22,414 nucleotides of DNA from CAZESH01 sp964514665 (GCA_964514665.1 CAZESH010000038.1:1-22414), one strand, 5' to 3'; numbered from the stretch's first letter, positions 1-7,447 are shown. Numbers and translations are program-made. Notes: generated from the letters alone by a model not told the origin.

Positions 1-924
1 CACCGAGGAGTGCGAAATATCGCGCTCGTGCCAGAGCGGCACGTTCTCGTAGGCCGATACCATATGGCCGCGAATCACTCTCGCCAATCCGGAGATGTTC
101 TCGCTGCCGATCGGATTGCGCTTGTGCGGCATCGCCGAGGAACCTTTTTGCCCTTTGGCGAAGGCTTCCTCCACTTCGCGGAATTCGCTCTTTTGCAGCG
201 CGCGGATTTCAGTGGCAAATTTATCCAGCGAGGTCGCGATCAAAGCGAGCGTCGCCAGATATTCGGCATGGCGGTCGCGCTGCAGCGTCTGCGTGGAAAT
301 CGGCGCCGGCGTCAATCCGAGCTTGGTGCATACGAAGCTTTCCACCAGCGGATCGATATTGGCATAGGTGCCTACCGCACCGGAAATTTTGCCGAACTGC
401 ACGCCGCTTGCCGCATGCCGGAAGCGCTCCAGATTGCGCTTCATCTCCTCATGCCACAAAGCCAGCTTGAGACCGAAGGTGGTAGGCTCCGCATGCACGC
501 CGTGCGTTCTGCCCATCATTACCGTATGCTGATGTTCTTTGGCTTTGTTTCGTACGATTTCAATAAAATTCTCCAGATCCTTCTCCAAGATTTGGTTCGC
601 CTGCAGCAGCAGAAAACCGTTGGCCGTATCCACGACATCCGTGGAGGTCAAACCGTAATGGACCCATTTACGCTCCGCTCCCAGCGTTTCTGAAACCGCG
701 CGTGTAAATGCGATTACGTCATGACGCGTTTCCTGCTCGATTTCGAGAATGCGGTTGATGTCAAAGCCGGCTTTGTCCCGCAGCTCGCGAGCATCTTCCT
801 TGGGAATGACGCCAAGCTCGGCCCAGGCTTCGCAAGCGCACAGCTCCACTTCCAGCCACGCTTTGAATCTGTTTTCCTCCGTCCATACTTGTGTCATCTC
901 CGGTCTTGAGTACCGTTCGATCAT
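1..924 (-). CDS. purB: Adenylosuccinate lyase, 5' part (gene continues past the window edge)
   Basis: PurB cleaves SAICAR to AICAR plus fumarate and adenylosuccinate to AMP plus fumarate, so it acts twice in purine synthesis. The 308 codons present run in frame to the first base of the window; the family is about 430 residues, so roughly the last 120 are missing. The protein begins MIERYSRPEM, as I recall for the B. subtilis enzyme, and carries the fumarase/aspartase-superfamily signature SSAMPHKRNP at residues 262-271, the flexible loop with the catalytic serine. TSTDVVDTA and GRTHGVHAEPT, the other substrate-binding segments, are also readable. The ATG at 924-922 follows GGAGGG with a 6-nt spacer. 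It lies 52 nt after purK, the third gene of a Bacillus-type purEKB operon. The truncation is only the window boundary. Confidence 0.97.
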   Translation of the reverse strand, partial: MIERYSRPEMTQVWTEENRFKAWLEVELCACEAWAELGVIPKEDARELRDKAGFDINRILEIEQETRHDVIAFTRAVSETLGAERKWVHYGLTSTDVVDTANGFLLLQANQILEKDLENFIEIVRNKAKEHQHTVMMGRTHGVHAEPTTFGLKLALWHEEMKRNLERFRHAASGVQFGKISGAVGTYANIDPLVESFVCTKLGLTPAPISTQTLQRDRHAEYLATLALIATSLDKFATEIRALQKSEFREVEEAFAKGQKGSSAMPHKRNPIGSENISGLARVIRGHMVSAYENVPLWHERDISHSSV

Positions 925-976
925 CGATTTCCCTCCGAAATCATCATTTATTTTATAATGTGAATCATCAATGCGC

Positions 977-2137
977 TTAATTCCATATGCGTGATTGCTC
1001 CGCCCATTCAAGGGCATCCTCGACACGCCCGGCAAGCACCGTCACATGCCCCATTTTGCGCTGCTCCTTGATTTCGCTTTTCCCGTATAAATGAAGCTTC
1101 GCGGTAACGCCATGCTGCGCGGCCGTACGTTCGAACTCGCCCGAAGCCAGCGCTGCCCGCAGCGGCGCCATATGCTCGCCCAGCACGTTGATCATCACGG
1201 CGGGCGTCAACAGCTCCGTGGAAGTGAGCGGCAGATTGCAAATCGCCCTGAGGTGCTGCTCGAATTGTGAGGTTTTGCACGCCTCAATGGAAAAATGCCC
1301 GGAATTGTGCGGCCTTGGCGCCAGCTCGTTGACGTAGAGCTCTCCGGAGCCGGTCAGGAACATTTCGATGGCAATCAGCCCGACTGCATCAAGGCCTGCC
1401 GCTATCCGCCGGGCAAGCTCCTGCGCCCGCAGCGAAAGCTCGTCGGAAATCCTTGCCGGAGCAATCGTCTGATGGAGAATATTATGGATATGAATATTTT
1501 CCACCGCTGGAAAGCTCACGACCTCCCCGCCCGGACTGCGCGCCGCGATCACGGACAGCTCTTTCTCAAAAGCGACAAACTGCTCCAAGACAAGTGCCGT
1601 TCCCGCTTTGCTCAGCTGCCCGTAAGCCTCCTCCGCATCTTCACGCGAACGGATCACCCACTGCCCTTTGCCGTCATAGCCGCCGGTCGCCGTTTTTAGC
1701 ACGCAGGGCATGCCCAGCTTGTCGATGGCCGCATGCAGCGAGTCCAGCCCGGTGATTTCCGCGTAGGGCGCCACCTTGACTCCGCAGGCTTCGATCGCTT
1801 TTTTCTCCCGCAGACGATGCTGGGTCGTATAGAGCAACTGACTGCCCTGAGGCACGTAAGACTCCTTGGTCAAAATATCAGCCACTCCGGCATCGACATT
1901 TTCAAATTCGTAAGTGATCACATCGGACTGTGAAGCCAATTCTCTGGCTGCTTGCAAATCATCATAAGCGGCGGTAATCTGTCTGCCGCTGACTTGACCG
2001 CAAGGAGCATCCGCTGTCGGATCGAGCGTAATGAACCGATAGCCCATTTCATAGCCGGCAAGCGCAAGCATGCGTCCCAACTGGCCTCCGCCAAGAATCC
2101 CGATCGTTGCCCCGGGCAGAATGCGCTGCTCCGTCAT
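977..2137 (-). CDS. purK: N5-carboxyaminoimidazole ribonucleotide synthase (PurK)
   Basis: PurK is an ATP-grasp enzyme that joins AIR and bicarbonate, using ATP, to give N5-CAIR, the substrate of PurE. The 386-residue product has the N-terminal GGGQLGRM dinucleotide-like loop (residues 16-23), the ATP-grasp loop ATGGYDGKGQ (150-159) and the C-terminal active-site segment RPHNSGH (275-281), all typical of the family at its normal length. Its ATG overlaps the purE stop as ATGA (2134-2137). No strong Shine-Dalgarno precedes it, so translation is probably coupled to purE. Purine control acts through the purE leader. Confidence 0.97.
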   Translation of the reverse strand: MTEQRILPGATIGILGGGQLGRMLALAGYEMGYRFITLDPTADAPCGQVSGRQITAAYDDLQAARELASQSDVITYEFENVDAGVADILTKESYVPQGSQLLYTTQHRLREKKAIEACGVKVAPYAEITGLDSLHAAIDKLGMPCVLKTATGGYDGKGQWVIRSREDAEEAYGQLSKAGTALVLEQFVAFEKELSVIAARSPGGEVVSFPAVENIHIHNILHQTIAPARISDELSLRAQELARRIAAGLDAVGLIAIEMFLTGSGELYVNELAPRPHNSGHFSIEACKTSQFEQHLRAICNLPLTSTELLTPAVMINVLGEHMAPLRAALASGEFERTAAQHGVTAKLHLYGKSEIKEQRKMGHVTVLAGRVEDALEWAEQSRIWN

Positions 2138-2619
2138 AGCAAGTCACTGCTTTCCAAAACCTTCTGGCGGGTGCTCTCGCGTCTTTCAATTAAACGATTG
2201 CGCAATTGCCCGTCTTCAACAGCAAGAATCTGCGCAGCCAAAAGGCCGGCGTTGGTCGCCCCGGCACGGCCGATCGCCACAGTCGCCACCGGTACGCCGC
2301 CTGGCATCTGCACGATCGACAGCAGTGAATCGAGCCCGTTCAGGCTCGAGGATTTCACCGGCACGCCGATCACCGGCAGCACGGTTTTGGCGGCTACCAT
2401 TCCGGGCAGGTGGGCTGCCCCTCCGGCTCCCGCAATAATCACCTTGAGTCCTTTTTCCTGCGCACTTTCCGCATATTCAAACATCAGCTCGGGGGTGCGG
2501 TGCGCGGAAACGACTTTTTTCTCATAATCAACGCCAAGTTCGTCCAATATATCGCAAGCATGCTTCATCGTTTCCCAATCCGATTGGCTGCCCATGATGA
2601 CACCGACTTTTGCGGACAT
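2134..2619 (-). CDS. purE: N5-carboxyaminoimidazole ribonucleotide mutase (PurE, class I)
   Basis: PurE converts N5-CAIR to CAIR. The 161-residue protein starts MSAKVGVIMGSQSDW and has the class I motifs GSQSDW (residues 10-15), SAHRTP (38-43) and GAGGAAHLPGM (64-74); H40 and the H70 segment are the expected catalytic region. Presence of purK next door agrees with the class I reaction. The reading frame is open further upstream to 2739, but that extension lies in the structured leader. The ATG at 2619-2617 follows GAAGGTGAT at a good distance and matches family length, so it is chosen here. First gene of the pur operon. Confidence 0.97.
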   Translation of the reverse strand: MSAKVGVIMGSQSDWETMKHACDILDELGVDYEKKVVSAHRTPELMFEYAESAQEKGLKVIIAGAGGAAHLPGMVAAKTVLPVIGVPVKSSSLNGLDSLLSIVQMPGGVPVATVAIGRAGATNAGLLAAQILAVEDGQLRNRLIERRESTRQKVLESSDLL

Positions 2620-2647
2620 TACGATCACCTTCTTTATGTCAGAAATG

Positions 2648-2694
2648 AAAAAAGTCCGGGGATAGCAACAAAATAAAACCGCTACCCGTAGGAC
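2648..2694 (-). terminator. Leader terminator of the pur riboswitch, just upstream of purE
   Basis: On the minus strand GUCC-UAC-GGGUAGC (2694-2681) pairs with GCUAUCC-CC-GGAC (2666-2654): a 7-bp inner and 4-bp outer helix separated by a small internal loop, followed at once by six U (2653-2648). It ends about 30 nt before the purE ATG, so termination here would switch off the whole operon. The 5' arm segment GGGUAG is the perfect complement of CUACCC inside the guanine aptamer (2845-2840), suggesting an antiterminator. That pairing is inference. Confidence 0.75.
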
Positions 2695-2811
2695 ATTCGC
2701 AAACCTATACGCGGGAACAAAGAACCGGACCGACATCAAAAAAAGAGCAAAAAACGCCGATCCTTAGCGTGAAATGCTAAAATGATTGCCGTATTGGCAC
2801 GATCCCTTGTT

Positions 2812-2880
2812 GTCCGTAGTCCAAAAATTTAGGGTTTCTGGGTAGAAACTTCCGGGCCTTATCTCCGATATTATACGAAC
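2812..2880 (-). promoter_or_regulatory. Guanine-sensing purine riboswitch aptamer
   Basis: The minus strand carries the purine aptamer core: P1 GUUCGUA (2880-2874) with UACGGAC (2818-2812), UAUAAU, the L2 loop GAUAAGG, the joining strand AGUUUCUACC, P3 CCAGAAA/UUUUUGG and the L3 loop CCCUAAA. The ligand-discriminating base, in GACUACG, is C, which Watson-Crick pairs guanine and hypoxanthine; U would mean adenine. P2 is short, about 4 bp. With a terminator ahead of purE, this reads as an OFF switch repressing purine synthesis when guanine is plentiful, as known for the class. Confidence 0.93.
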
Positions 2881-2921
2881 TTCATCTATAAAATTAATAA
2901 ATTCTTGTTTCTCAAGTTTAG

Positions 2922-2949
2922 TTTATCAAGCTTAATGGCACCGTGTCAA
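2922..2949 (-). promoter_or_regulatory. Sigma-A promoter of the pur operon
   Basis: Minus strand -35 TTGACA (2949-2944), 16-nt spacer, -10 GATAAA (2927-2922), ahead of the guanine aptamer. The GATAAAC hexamer region resembles what I recall of the B. subtilis purE promoter. Confidence 0.75.
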
Positions 2950-2953
2950 CTTA

Positions 2954-2998
2954 AAACACGAACGTTATTTATTTAATTATAATAAAAAGTTCGCTTTT
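2954..2998. promoter_or_regulatory. Paired PurR boxes (PurR operator)
   Basis: Two inverted copies of the CGAAC core lie directly upstream of the pur -35: AAACACGAACGTT at 2954-2966 and, on the other strand, AAAAGCGAACTTT at 2998-2986. The second matches the Bacillus PurBox consensus AWWWCCGAACWWT at all but one position; the first matches the core. Cores are 25 nt apart, close to the B. subtilis arrangement. PurR represses when PRPP is low. The site also lies upstream of bcrC, but its effect there is unknown. Confidence 0.75.
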
Positions 2999-3086
2999 AC
3001 TTTTTTTCTCCTTTTTCAGCCAACTTTCATTAATCTGACTTATACTGACTCCACGCATTCGACTCTAAAAAAGGGGATTTCCATCG

Positions 3087-3680
3087 ATGAATTACACCGT
3101 CTTTCAATGGATCAACGACTGGGCCGGACATTGGCCGTGGCTCGACCGTTTGATGATTTTCAGCGCCAACGAAGCTCCGTATTGGTTCGCTCTTTTGCTC
3201 GCGCTGCTTTGGATTTATTTTGCCCAAAAGAAAAACGAAAAACAACAGCGCACCGTGATCTATGCCCTGCTCGCAATCGCTTTGGGACTTTTGGTCAATC
3301 TGCCGATCAACCGGCTGTACTTTCATCCGCGGCCTTTTGTCGACCATACCGTCCATCAGCTTATCGCCCATTCCGCTCTGGAATCCTCATTCGCCAGCGA
3401 CCATGCCATTTTGGCTTTCTCTGCGGCCTTCATGCTGCTGGTCCGCAAATCGCCGCTTGCTTATGCGGCGCTGCTAGCCGCGGTATGGACCGGCTTGTCC
3501 AGAATTTACGTCGGCGTGCATTATCCCTTTGATATTGTCGGTGCCATCGTCATTGCCGCCGTGTCCTGTACAGCCGTACTGGCGCTCAAAAACCTGCTGG
3601 AGCCAGCCGCCGGAATGTTGATTCGGTTATACGCCAAATTTGTCGCGCTGCCAAAATCGGTTTTCGGCAAAAACAGCTGA
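3087..3680 (+). CDS. bcrC: Undecaprenyl-diphosphatase of PAP2 type (BcrC)
   Basis: BcrC removes a phosphate from undecaprenyl diphosphate to recycle the lipid carrier for cell-wall synthesis and contributes to bacitracin resistance. The 197-residue polytopic membrane protein has the PAP2 motifs: RPF at R82-F84 (motif 1), SDH at 104-106 (motif 2) and SRIYVGVHYPFD at 138-149 with H145 and D149 (motif 3). The classic lysine of motif 1 is replaced by N75. Start MNY and overall pattern agree with B. subtilis BcrC as I remember it. The ATG follows AAAAAAGGGGA. Transcribed divergently from the pur operon; a TATACT at 3041-3046 could be its -10, but no good -35 was found. Confidence 0.87.
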   Translation: MNYTVFQWINDWAGHWPWLDRLMIFSANEAPYWFALLLALLWIYFAQKKNEKQQRTVIYALLAIALGLLVNLPINRLYFHPRPFVDHTVHQLIAHSALESSFASDHAILAFSAAFMLLVRKSPLAYAALLAAVWTGLSRIYVGVHYPFDIVGAIVIAAVSCTAVLALKNLLEPAAGMLIRLYAKFVALPKSVFGKNS

Positions 3681-3692
3681 GACGCATAAAGC

Positions 3693-3728
3693 GGGGCTGC
3701 CCAAAGTCAATGACTTTGGGACAGCTCC
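3693..3728 (+). terminator. Hairpin after bcrC, terminator-like but without a clear U-tract
   Basis: GGGGCTGCCCAAAGTCA (3693-3709) pairs with TGACTTTGGGACAGCTCC (3711-3728), about 17 bp with one bulge and a very tight loop. It begins 12 nt after the bcrC stop, the expected place for a terminator, but the following bases are CTTCCC rather than T-rich. Confidence 0.5.
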
Positions 3729-3754
3729 CTTCCCATCGAGAACATAGGCAGCTC

Positions 3755-3820
3755 TTAACGGGCGGGGGTATTCCGGTCGCTGTTATCTTTCTTGCTCCTG
3801 AATATAGAGTCATAATCCAT
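3755..3820 (-). CDS. Possible 21-residue micro-ORF of unknown function
   Basis: A short charged reading frame beginning MDYDSIFRSKKD and ending RNTPAR. The ATG at 3820-3818 is preceded by AGGGGGTG with an 8-nt spacer, a good ribosome-binding site, which is the only reason to list it. It lies between two hairpins, 27 nt beyond the large terminator at 3847-3907, so it would need its own promoter or read-through. I recognise no family. It may be chance. Confidence 0.2.
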   Translation of the reverse strand: MDYDSIFRSKKDNSDRNTPAR

Positions 3821-3846
3821 TACGAAAACACCCCCTGGAGAAAACA

Positions 3847-3907
3847 AAAAGAAACCGCAATTCGGTATGGAAGTACCCCAAACCATTACCGAATTGCGGT
3901 TTCTTTT
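3847..3907. terminator. Long perfect hairpin, probably a bidirectional terminator
   Basis: The 21-nt arm at 3847-3867 (core GAAACCGCAATTCGGTA) is the exact reverse complement of 3887-3907, with a 19-nt loop. A-rich sequence on the left and TTTT on the right give a U-run for either direction. It begins 20 nt beyond the stop of the minus-strand hydrolase gene at 3928 and would end the ccpN-yqfL-glpX-hydrolase transcript. It also backs up the imperfect bcrC terminator from the other side. Confidence 0.85.
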
Positions 3908-3927
3908 ATATTCGGCCCATGCATAGT

Positions 3928-4851
3928 TTACAGCCTGCTGCGCAGAAATTGAACGGCTTCCTGCCGCATTTCCGCAGTTTCCACATGACCGACCGGGTAT
4001 CTTTTCAACGACCAAGCATCGGCTGCCTGCCAATCCTGGTATGTCTGCCGCAAATCACGATCAATCCGGTCCAAGCCGGCAGGCGGTGTCAACAAATCGT
4101 AATTCCCGGCTAATCCGAGGTGTGGTCTGGGCGCAATCAGGGCGTTGATTTGCGAGGTGGTGAAATGTTTCAACAGGCTGGGCACATAGTAATACAAGCC
4201 GTGTCCGTTCAGCCCCCTGGCGTCGATCAGCGCCTGATAATCGGTCAGGCAGCAAATATCTACGCAAAGCTTGATCCGCGTGTCCAATGCCGCAGTCCAC
4301 CAAGCCATGTTGCTGCCCATGGACATGCCGAGCGTGGCGATCCGCGAGCCGTCGACGTCATCGCGCGTCAGCAAGTAATCGACCGCCCGCAGACTGTCAA
4401 ACACCATCATTCCCCACATCACCTGGCCGCGCCAAAGCATTTCCTTGAAAATTTCACTTTCCGCCTTGCCCCTTCTTTCGCCAAATCCCCAGTGATCAAT
4501 GGCAAGCGCGGCATATCCCATTTTCGTCAGCTGCTCCGCATAAGGCGGATTCATCATGTAAGTGTTGCCCTTGATCAGCTCTTCCTTGCCATGCTCGTAT
4601 CTGCCGCCGTGGGAGTGATTGAACAGCACGGTCGGAAGCGCGCCGGAAAACTCCAGCGGCTTGACAAAATAAGCGGGGACCGGATCCATCCCGTTCAGCC
4701 CGAGCGTCAGCGTCTCGAGTACATAGTACTCCAGCTTTTGCTCGGAAACTTTCTTGACCGTGAGCGGCTGCCCGCGATCGGGCAAGTCTCCCAATAAATC
4801 GTACAGCTTCTTCCTTTGGCTTTGCTGTTCCTTTTCGAGTTCCGTCTTCAT
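3928..4851 (-). CDS. Alpha/beta hydrolase (dienelactone hydrolase/acetyl esterase-like)
   Basis: A cytoplasmic serine hydrolase of unknown substrate, about 307 residues, without signal peptide. Numbered from the upstream in-frame ATG at 4857, the nucleophile elbow GMSMGS puts the serine at S179, with likely acid D254 (GNYD) and histidine H291 (VGHVE). NHSHGG at 80-85 is the oxyanion-hole region. The pattern resembles B. subtilis YtaP and related esterases, from memory only. The upstream ATG is 1 nt from GGAGG; the ATG at 4851 has a 7-nt spacer and is preferred. It starts 20 nt after glpX and is the last gene before the terminator at 3847-3907, so it is co-transcribed with gluconeogenic genes, though no metabolic link is evident. 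Confidence 0.8.
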   Translation of the reverse strand: MKTELEKEQQSQRKKLYDLLGDLPDRGQPLTVKKVSEQKLEYYVLETLTLGLNGMDPVPAYFVKPLEFSGALPTVLFNHSHGGRYEHGKEELIKGNTYMMNPPYAEQLTKMGYAALAIDHWGFGERRGKAESEIFKEMLWRGQVMWGMMVFDSLRAVDYLLTRDDVDGSRIATLGMSMGSNMAWWTAALDTRIKLCVDICCLTDYQALIDARGLNGHGLYYYVPSLLKHFTTSQINALIAPRPHLGLAGNYDLLTPPAGLDRIDRDLRQTYQDWQAADAWSLKRYPVGHVETAEMRQEAVQFLRSRL

Positions 4852-4871
4852 CTGCATGCCTCCGCTTTTTC

Positions 4872-5861
4872 TTACCGCTTTTGCAGCGAATTTTTATAGG
4901 CCATGAAGGTCGGCTTGTGGGGCAGATCATGCAGCGATTTAATGTAGCGAATGGTTTTTGTTTTTCCCCTCATTACAAGAGACTGGGTTTCAACCCGTTG
5001 ATTGGGCAAATAACGAACGCCGCCGAGCAGTTCGCTCGGGGTAATGCCCGTCGCCGCGAATATCACGTCTTCTTTACCCACCATGTCTTCCATCGTCAAA
5101 ATTTTATCGGGATCGTTCAGGCCCATTTTGATGCAGCGCTCATATTCCTGCTCGTCCGCCGGCTTGATTCTCCCCTGCAGCTCGCCCCCCAGGCAAGTAA
5201 TCGCGGCCGCAGCTAATACCCCTTCGGGCGATCCGCCGGAGCCAACGTAAAGATCTATCCCGGATTCGGGAATGGAAGGGGCAATCGCGGCAGCGACATC
5301 GCCGTCGGACAACAGCTTGATCCGCACTCCGACACGGCGAAGCGTGTCGATCATCGCTTTATGGCGTTCCCGCTCCAGGATCATTACCGTCATATCGGCT
5401 ACTTCCTTATGAAGCAGGGAAGCAGCCTTGTACAGGTTGGTTTCCAACGAATCGGCAAGGCTCAAATGTCCCGCGAGCTCAGGTCCTACGGCGATCTTCT
5501 CCATATACATGTCAGGGGCATGCAGCAGATTTCCCTTGGGAGCTACAGCGATTACAGAAAGCGCATTGTTGATTCCTTTGGACACGTTGTCGGTGCCTTC
5601 GACGGGGTCCACGGCAACGTCAACCTCCGGGCCTTCCATGTTTCCCACCTTTTCCCCAATGTAGAGCATCGGGGCTTCGTCCATTTCGCCCTCGCCGATC
5701 ACCACCGTGCCGCGCACGGATACCGAATCCAGCATAATTCTCATTGCCGTCGTAGCAGCTTCGTCCGCACGGTTTTTGTCGCCTCTCCCCATCCAAGGAG
5801 CGCAGGCCAAAGCGGCCAATTCAGTCACTCTTACGATTTCCAAAGCCAGCTCTCGTTCCAA
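4872..5861 (-). CDS. glpX: Fructose-1,6-bisphosphatase, class II (GlpX)
   Basis: GlpX hydrolyses fructose-1,6-bisphosphate to fructose-6-phosphate in gluconeogenesis. The 329-residue protein has the class II metal-binding and catalytic segments GEGEMDEAPML (residues 56-66) and DPVEGTDN (85-92), then a GSGGSPEG loop further on. Length fits the family (about 320). The start is TTG at 5861-5859, 6 nt after GGAGGG; the N-terminus MERELALEIVRVTE agrees with known GlpX proteins. It follows yqfL by 30 nt and precedes the hydrolase by 20 nt in one operon led by the CcpN-like repressor, so it may fall under that repressor's control. Confidence 0.95.
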   Translation of the reverse strand: MERELALEIVRVTELAALACAPWMGRGDKNRADEAATTAMRIMLDSVSVRGTVVIGEGEMDEAPMLYIGEKVGNMEGPEVDVAVDPVEGTDNVSKGINNALSVIAVAPKGNLLHAPDMYMEKIAVGPELAGHLSLADSLETNLYKAASLLHKEVADMTVMILERERHKAMIDTLRRVGVRIKLLSDGDVAAAIAPSIPESGIDLYVGSGGSPEGVLAAAAITCLGGELQGRIKPADEQEYERCIKMGLNDPDKILTMEDMVGKEDVIFAATGITPSELLGGVRYLPNQRVETQSLVMRGKTKTIRYIKSLHDLPHKPTFMAYKNSLQKR

Positions 5862-5891
5862 TGGATTCCCTCCAATCCCATATCTGTGTTG

Positions 5892-6710
5892 TCAACCGCG
5901 GATGATTTCTATAATGGTCCCGGCTGTCTCTTCAATCGCCTTGTCCGTCACATCGACCACCGAACAGCCGAGCCGTTTCATCAACTCGTCAGCCAGTTCG
6001 ATTTCCTCCACCACTCTCGATAAAGTCGCGTATTTCCCGGAGTGCCCGAGCCCCATCGATTTCAAGCGTTCCTTGCGGATGCGCACCACCTGCTCCGCAT
6101 TCATCGTCAGCCCGATAATCCGCTGCTTGGGAATCTGGAACAATTCCTGAGGCGGCTTGACTTCCGGCATCAGCGGCAGGTTTGCCGTCTTGATGCCCTT
6201 GTGGGCGAGAAAAATGCTCAAGGGCGTTTTCGATGTCCGGGAAATCCCGATCAACACGATCTCTGCCTGCAAAATGCCTCTGGCATCGCGTCCGTCATCG
6301 TATTTCACGGCGAATTCGACAGCATCGACTCTTTTGAAGTAATCCTCATCCATCTTGTGAAGCAGACCCGCTTGGGAAACGGGATGATCGTGAAAGGTGT
6401 CGATAAACCCCTGCATCATCGGACCCATGATGTCCACGGCCCTCACGCCGAGGCGAATCGATTCTTTCTTCATCATTTCCCTAAGCTCGGGCAACACCAG
6501 GGTATAGGCGATAAACCCGCCGCTTCGCTGCACTTCCTTGACGATTTGGACGATTTCATCCTCCGAACTCAACTGACCGTGTCTTTTAATCGTGATTTGG
6601 TAGGCCTTAAACTGGCGGATCGTGGCTCTTACGACCGCTTCCGCCGTTTCTCCGACCGAATCGGAGCACACATAAATGTCGTGATTCTGTTTGTCTTCCA
6701 ACCGCCTCAT
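5892..6710 (-). CDS. yqfL: Pyruvate, phosphate dikinase regulatory protein (kinase/pyrophosphorylase, DUF299)
   Basis: The family is bifunctional: it inactivates PPDK by ADP-dependent phosphorylation of the threonine two residues before the catalytic histidine and reactivates it by phosphorolysis. The 272-residue product has the family P-loop GISRTSKTPLS at 155-165, and its length is typical. The ATG overlaps the stop of the upstream CcpN-like gene as ATGA (6707-6710), so translation is coupled. Its target is encoded in this window: ppdK has T450 next to H452 in GGMTSH. In B. subtilis yqfL also follows ccpN, but there is no PPDK there as far as I recall; here the presumed natural partner is adjacent. 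Confidence 0.93.
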   Translation of the reverse strand: MRRLEDKQNHDIYVCSDSVGETAEAVVRATIRQFKAYQITIKRHGQLSSEDEIVQIVKEVQRSGGFIAYTLVLPELREMMKKESIRLGVRAVDIMGPMMQGFIDTFHDHPVSQAGLLHKMDEDYFKRVDAVEFAVKYDDGRDARGILQAEIVLIGISRTSKTPLSIFLAHKGIKTANLPLMPEVKPPQELFQIPKQRIIGLTMNAEQVVRIRKERLKSMGLGHSGKYATLSRVVEEIELADELMKRLGCSVVDVTDKAIEETAGTIIEIIRG

Positions 6711-7387
6711 TCCCCCATCATTCCATCGTCCCTATTTGCAGCAATATCCGGATCCGTGGCAAAATCGAGCAGCAGACGGGTCATCGACGTCTTCGTGATT
6801 CTCCCCAACACTTCAACCGTTTCATGACCTTCTTCGTTTCGCAACGTTTGAACCACCGGCAGACAGTCGATCTCATGTTTGATCATTTTATCCGCCGCAC
6901 TTACGACTGAATCCTCGGGACGAACCACAATCACATTCGGCTGCCTCGTCATGACCAGGCTGATCGGCATTTGCACCGCACCGGGATTTCCCATTGTCAC
7001 CTTCAGCAAATCCTTCCTGGACACTATGCCGGACAAATTGCCGGAGGCATCGGTCACAATCAGGCTGCCCACATTTTCCATAAACAGCATGATCACGGCA
7101 TCCTGCACGGAAGTGTTGTCATGCACTACAACCGGAATGCCCTGCACATCCTTCACTTTAATGTTCTCCAGCCTGTGTGTGGACGGTATCCCCCGGTTGT
7201 AAGACGATCCGAGAAAATACCCGACCTTCGGCTTGGCGTCAAGAATCCCCAGCATCACCAGTATGGAAAGATCGGAACGAAGCGTCGTCTTGCTTAATCC
7301 GAGCAGCTCCGCCAAGTGGTCCCCGGTTATCGGTTCATGCTTTTTGACCAGTTCCACAATCTCCGATTGCCTCAATGAAAGTTCGAT
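6707..7387 (-). CDS. ccpN: CcpN-like transcriptional repressor (HTH plus two CBS domains)
   Basis: CcpN in B. subtilis represses gluconeogenic genes (gapB, pckA) during glycolytic growth. This product has an N-terminal winged HTH (ITGDHLAELLGLSKTTLRSDL, a DeoR/HTH_11 type) in its first 60 residues and a CBS pair after it, typically an adenine-nucleotide sensor; DRKxLL-like SRKDLLKV lies in the first CBS domain. The start is unusual. The only ATG/GTG/TTG near the 5' end is TTG at 7375, with no ribosome-binding site at a usable distance. GAGGAGGG lies 7 nt before an in-frame ATC at 7387, and the residues between ATC and TTG (ELS) continue the homology I recall to CcpN (TIELNKRQ). An in-frame TGA closes the frame further up. 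I therefore place the start at the ATC, giving 226 residues; TTG would give 222. Confidence 0.88.
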   Translation of the reverse strand: MELSLRQSEIVELVKKHEPITGDHLAELLGLSKTTLRSDLSILVMLGILDAKPKVGYFLGSSYNRGIPSTHRLENIKVKDVQGIPVVVHDNTSVQDAVIMLFMENVGSLIVTDASGNLSGIVSRKDLLKVTMGNPGAVQMPISLVMTRQPNVIVVRPEDSVVSAADKMIKHEIDCLPVVQTLRNEEGHETVEVLGRITKTSMTRLLLDFATDPDIAANRDDGMMGE

Positions 7388-7441
7388 GTCGAATCCCTCC
7401 TCGCCGGGACTTCAATTAATAGTTGAGAATTCTTCAATATG

Positions 7442-7447
7442 ATTATA
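7442..7447 (-). promoter_or_regulatory. Possible -10 of the ccpN-yqfL-glpX operon
   Basis: A perfect TATAAT on the minus strand lies 55 nt upstream of the proposed ccpN start in the 122-nt gap after ppdK. No convincing -35 stands 16-18 nt upstream, so the call is weak. No clear terminator of ppdK was found in this gap, so read-through from ppdK is possible. Confidence 0.35.

Noticed and set aside
2620..2739. 40-residue N-terminal extension of PurE
   Set aside because: It would be read from the terminator part of the leader, has no family similarity, and its start lacks a ribosome-binding site.
2741..2800. A first terminator in the pur leader at UUUUAGC-loop-GCUAAGG before two U-runs
   Set aside because: The stem of about 7 bp is weak and separated from the U-run by seven unpaired bases; the hairpin at 2648-2694 is a much better terminator.
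3755..4033. 92-codon minus-strand frame over the hairpin at 3847-3907
   Set aside because: It overlaps the hydrolase 3' end and reads through a perfect terminator; only its last 21 codons have a plausible start.
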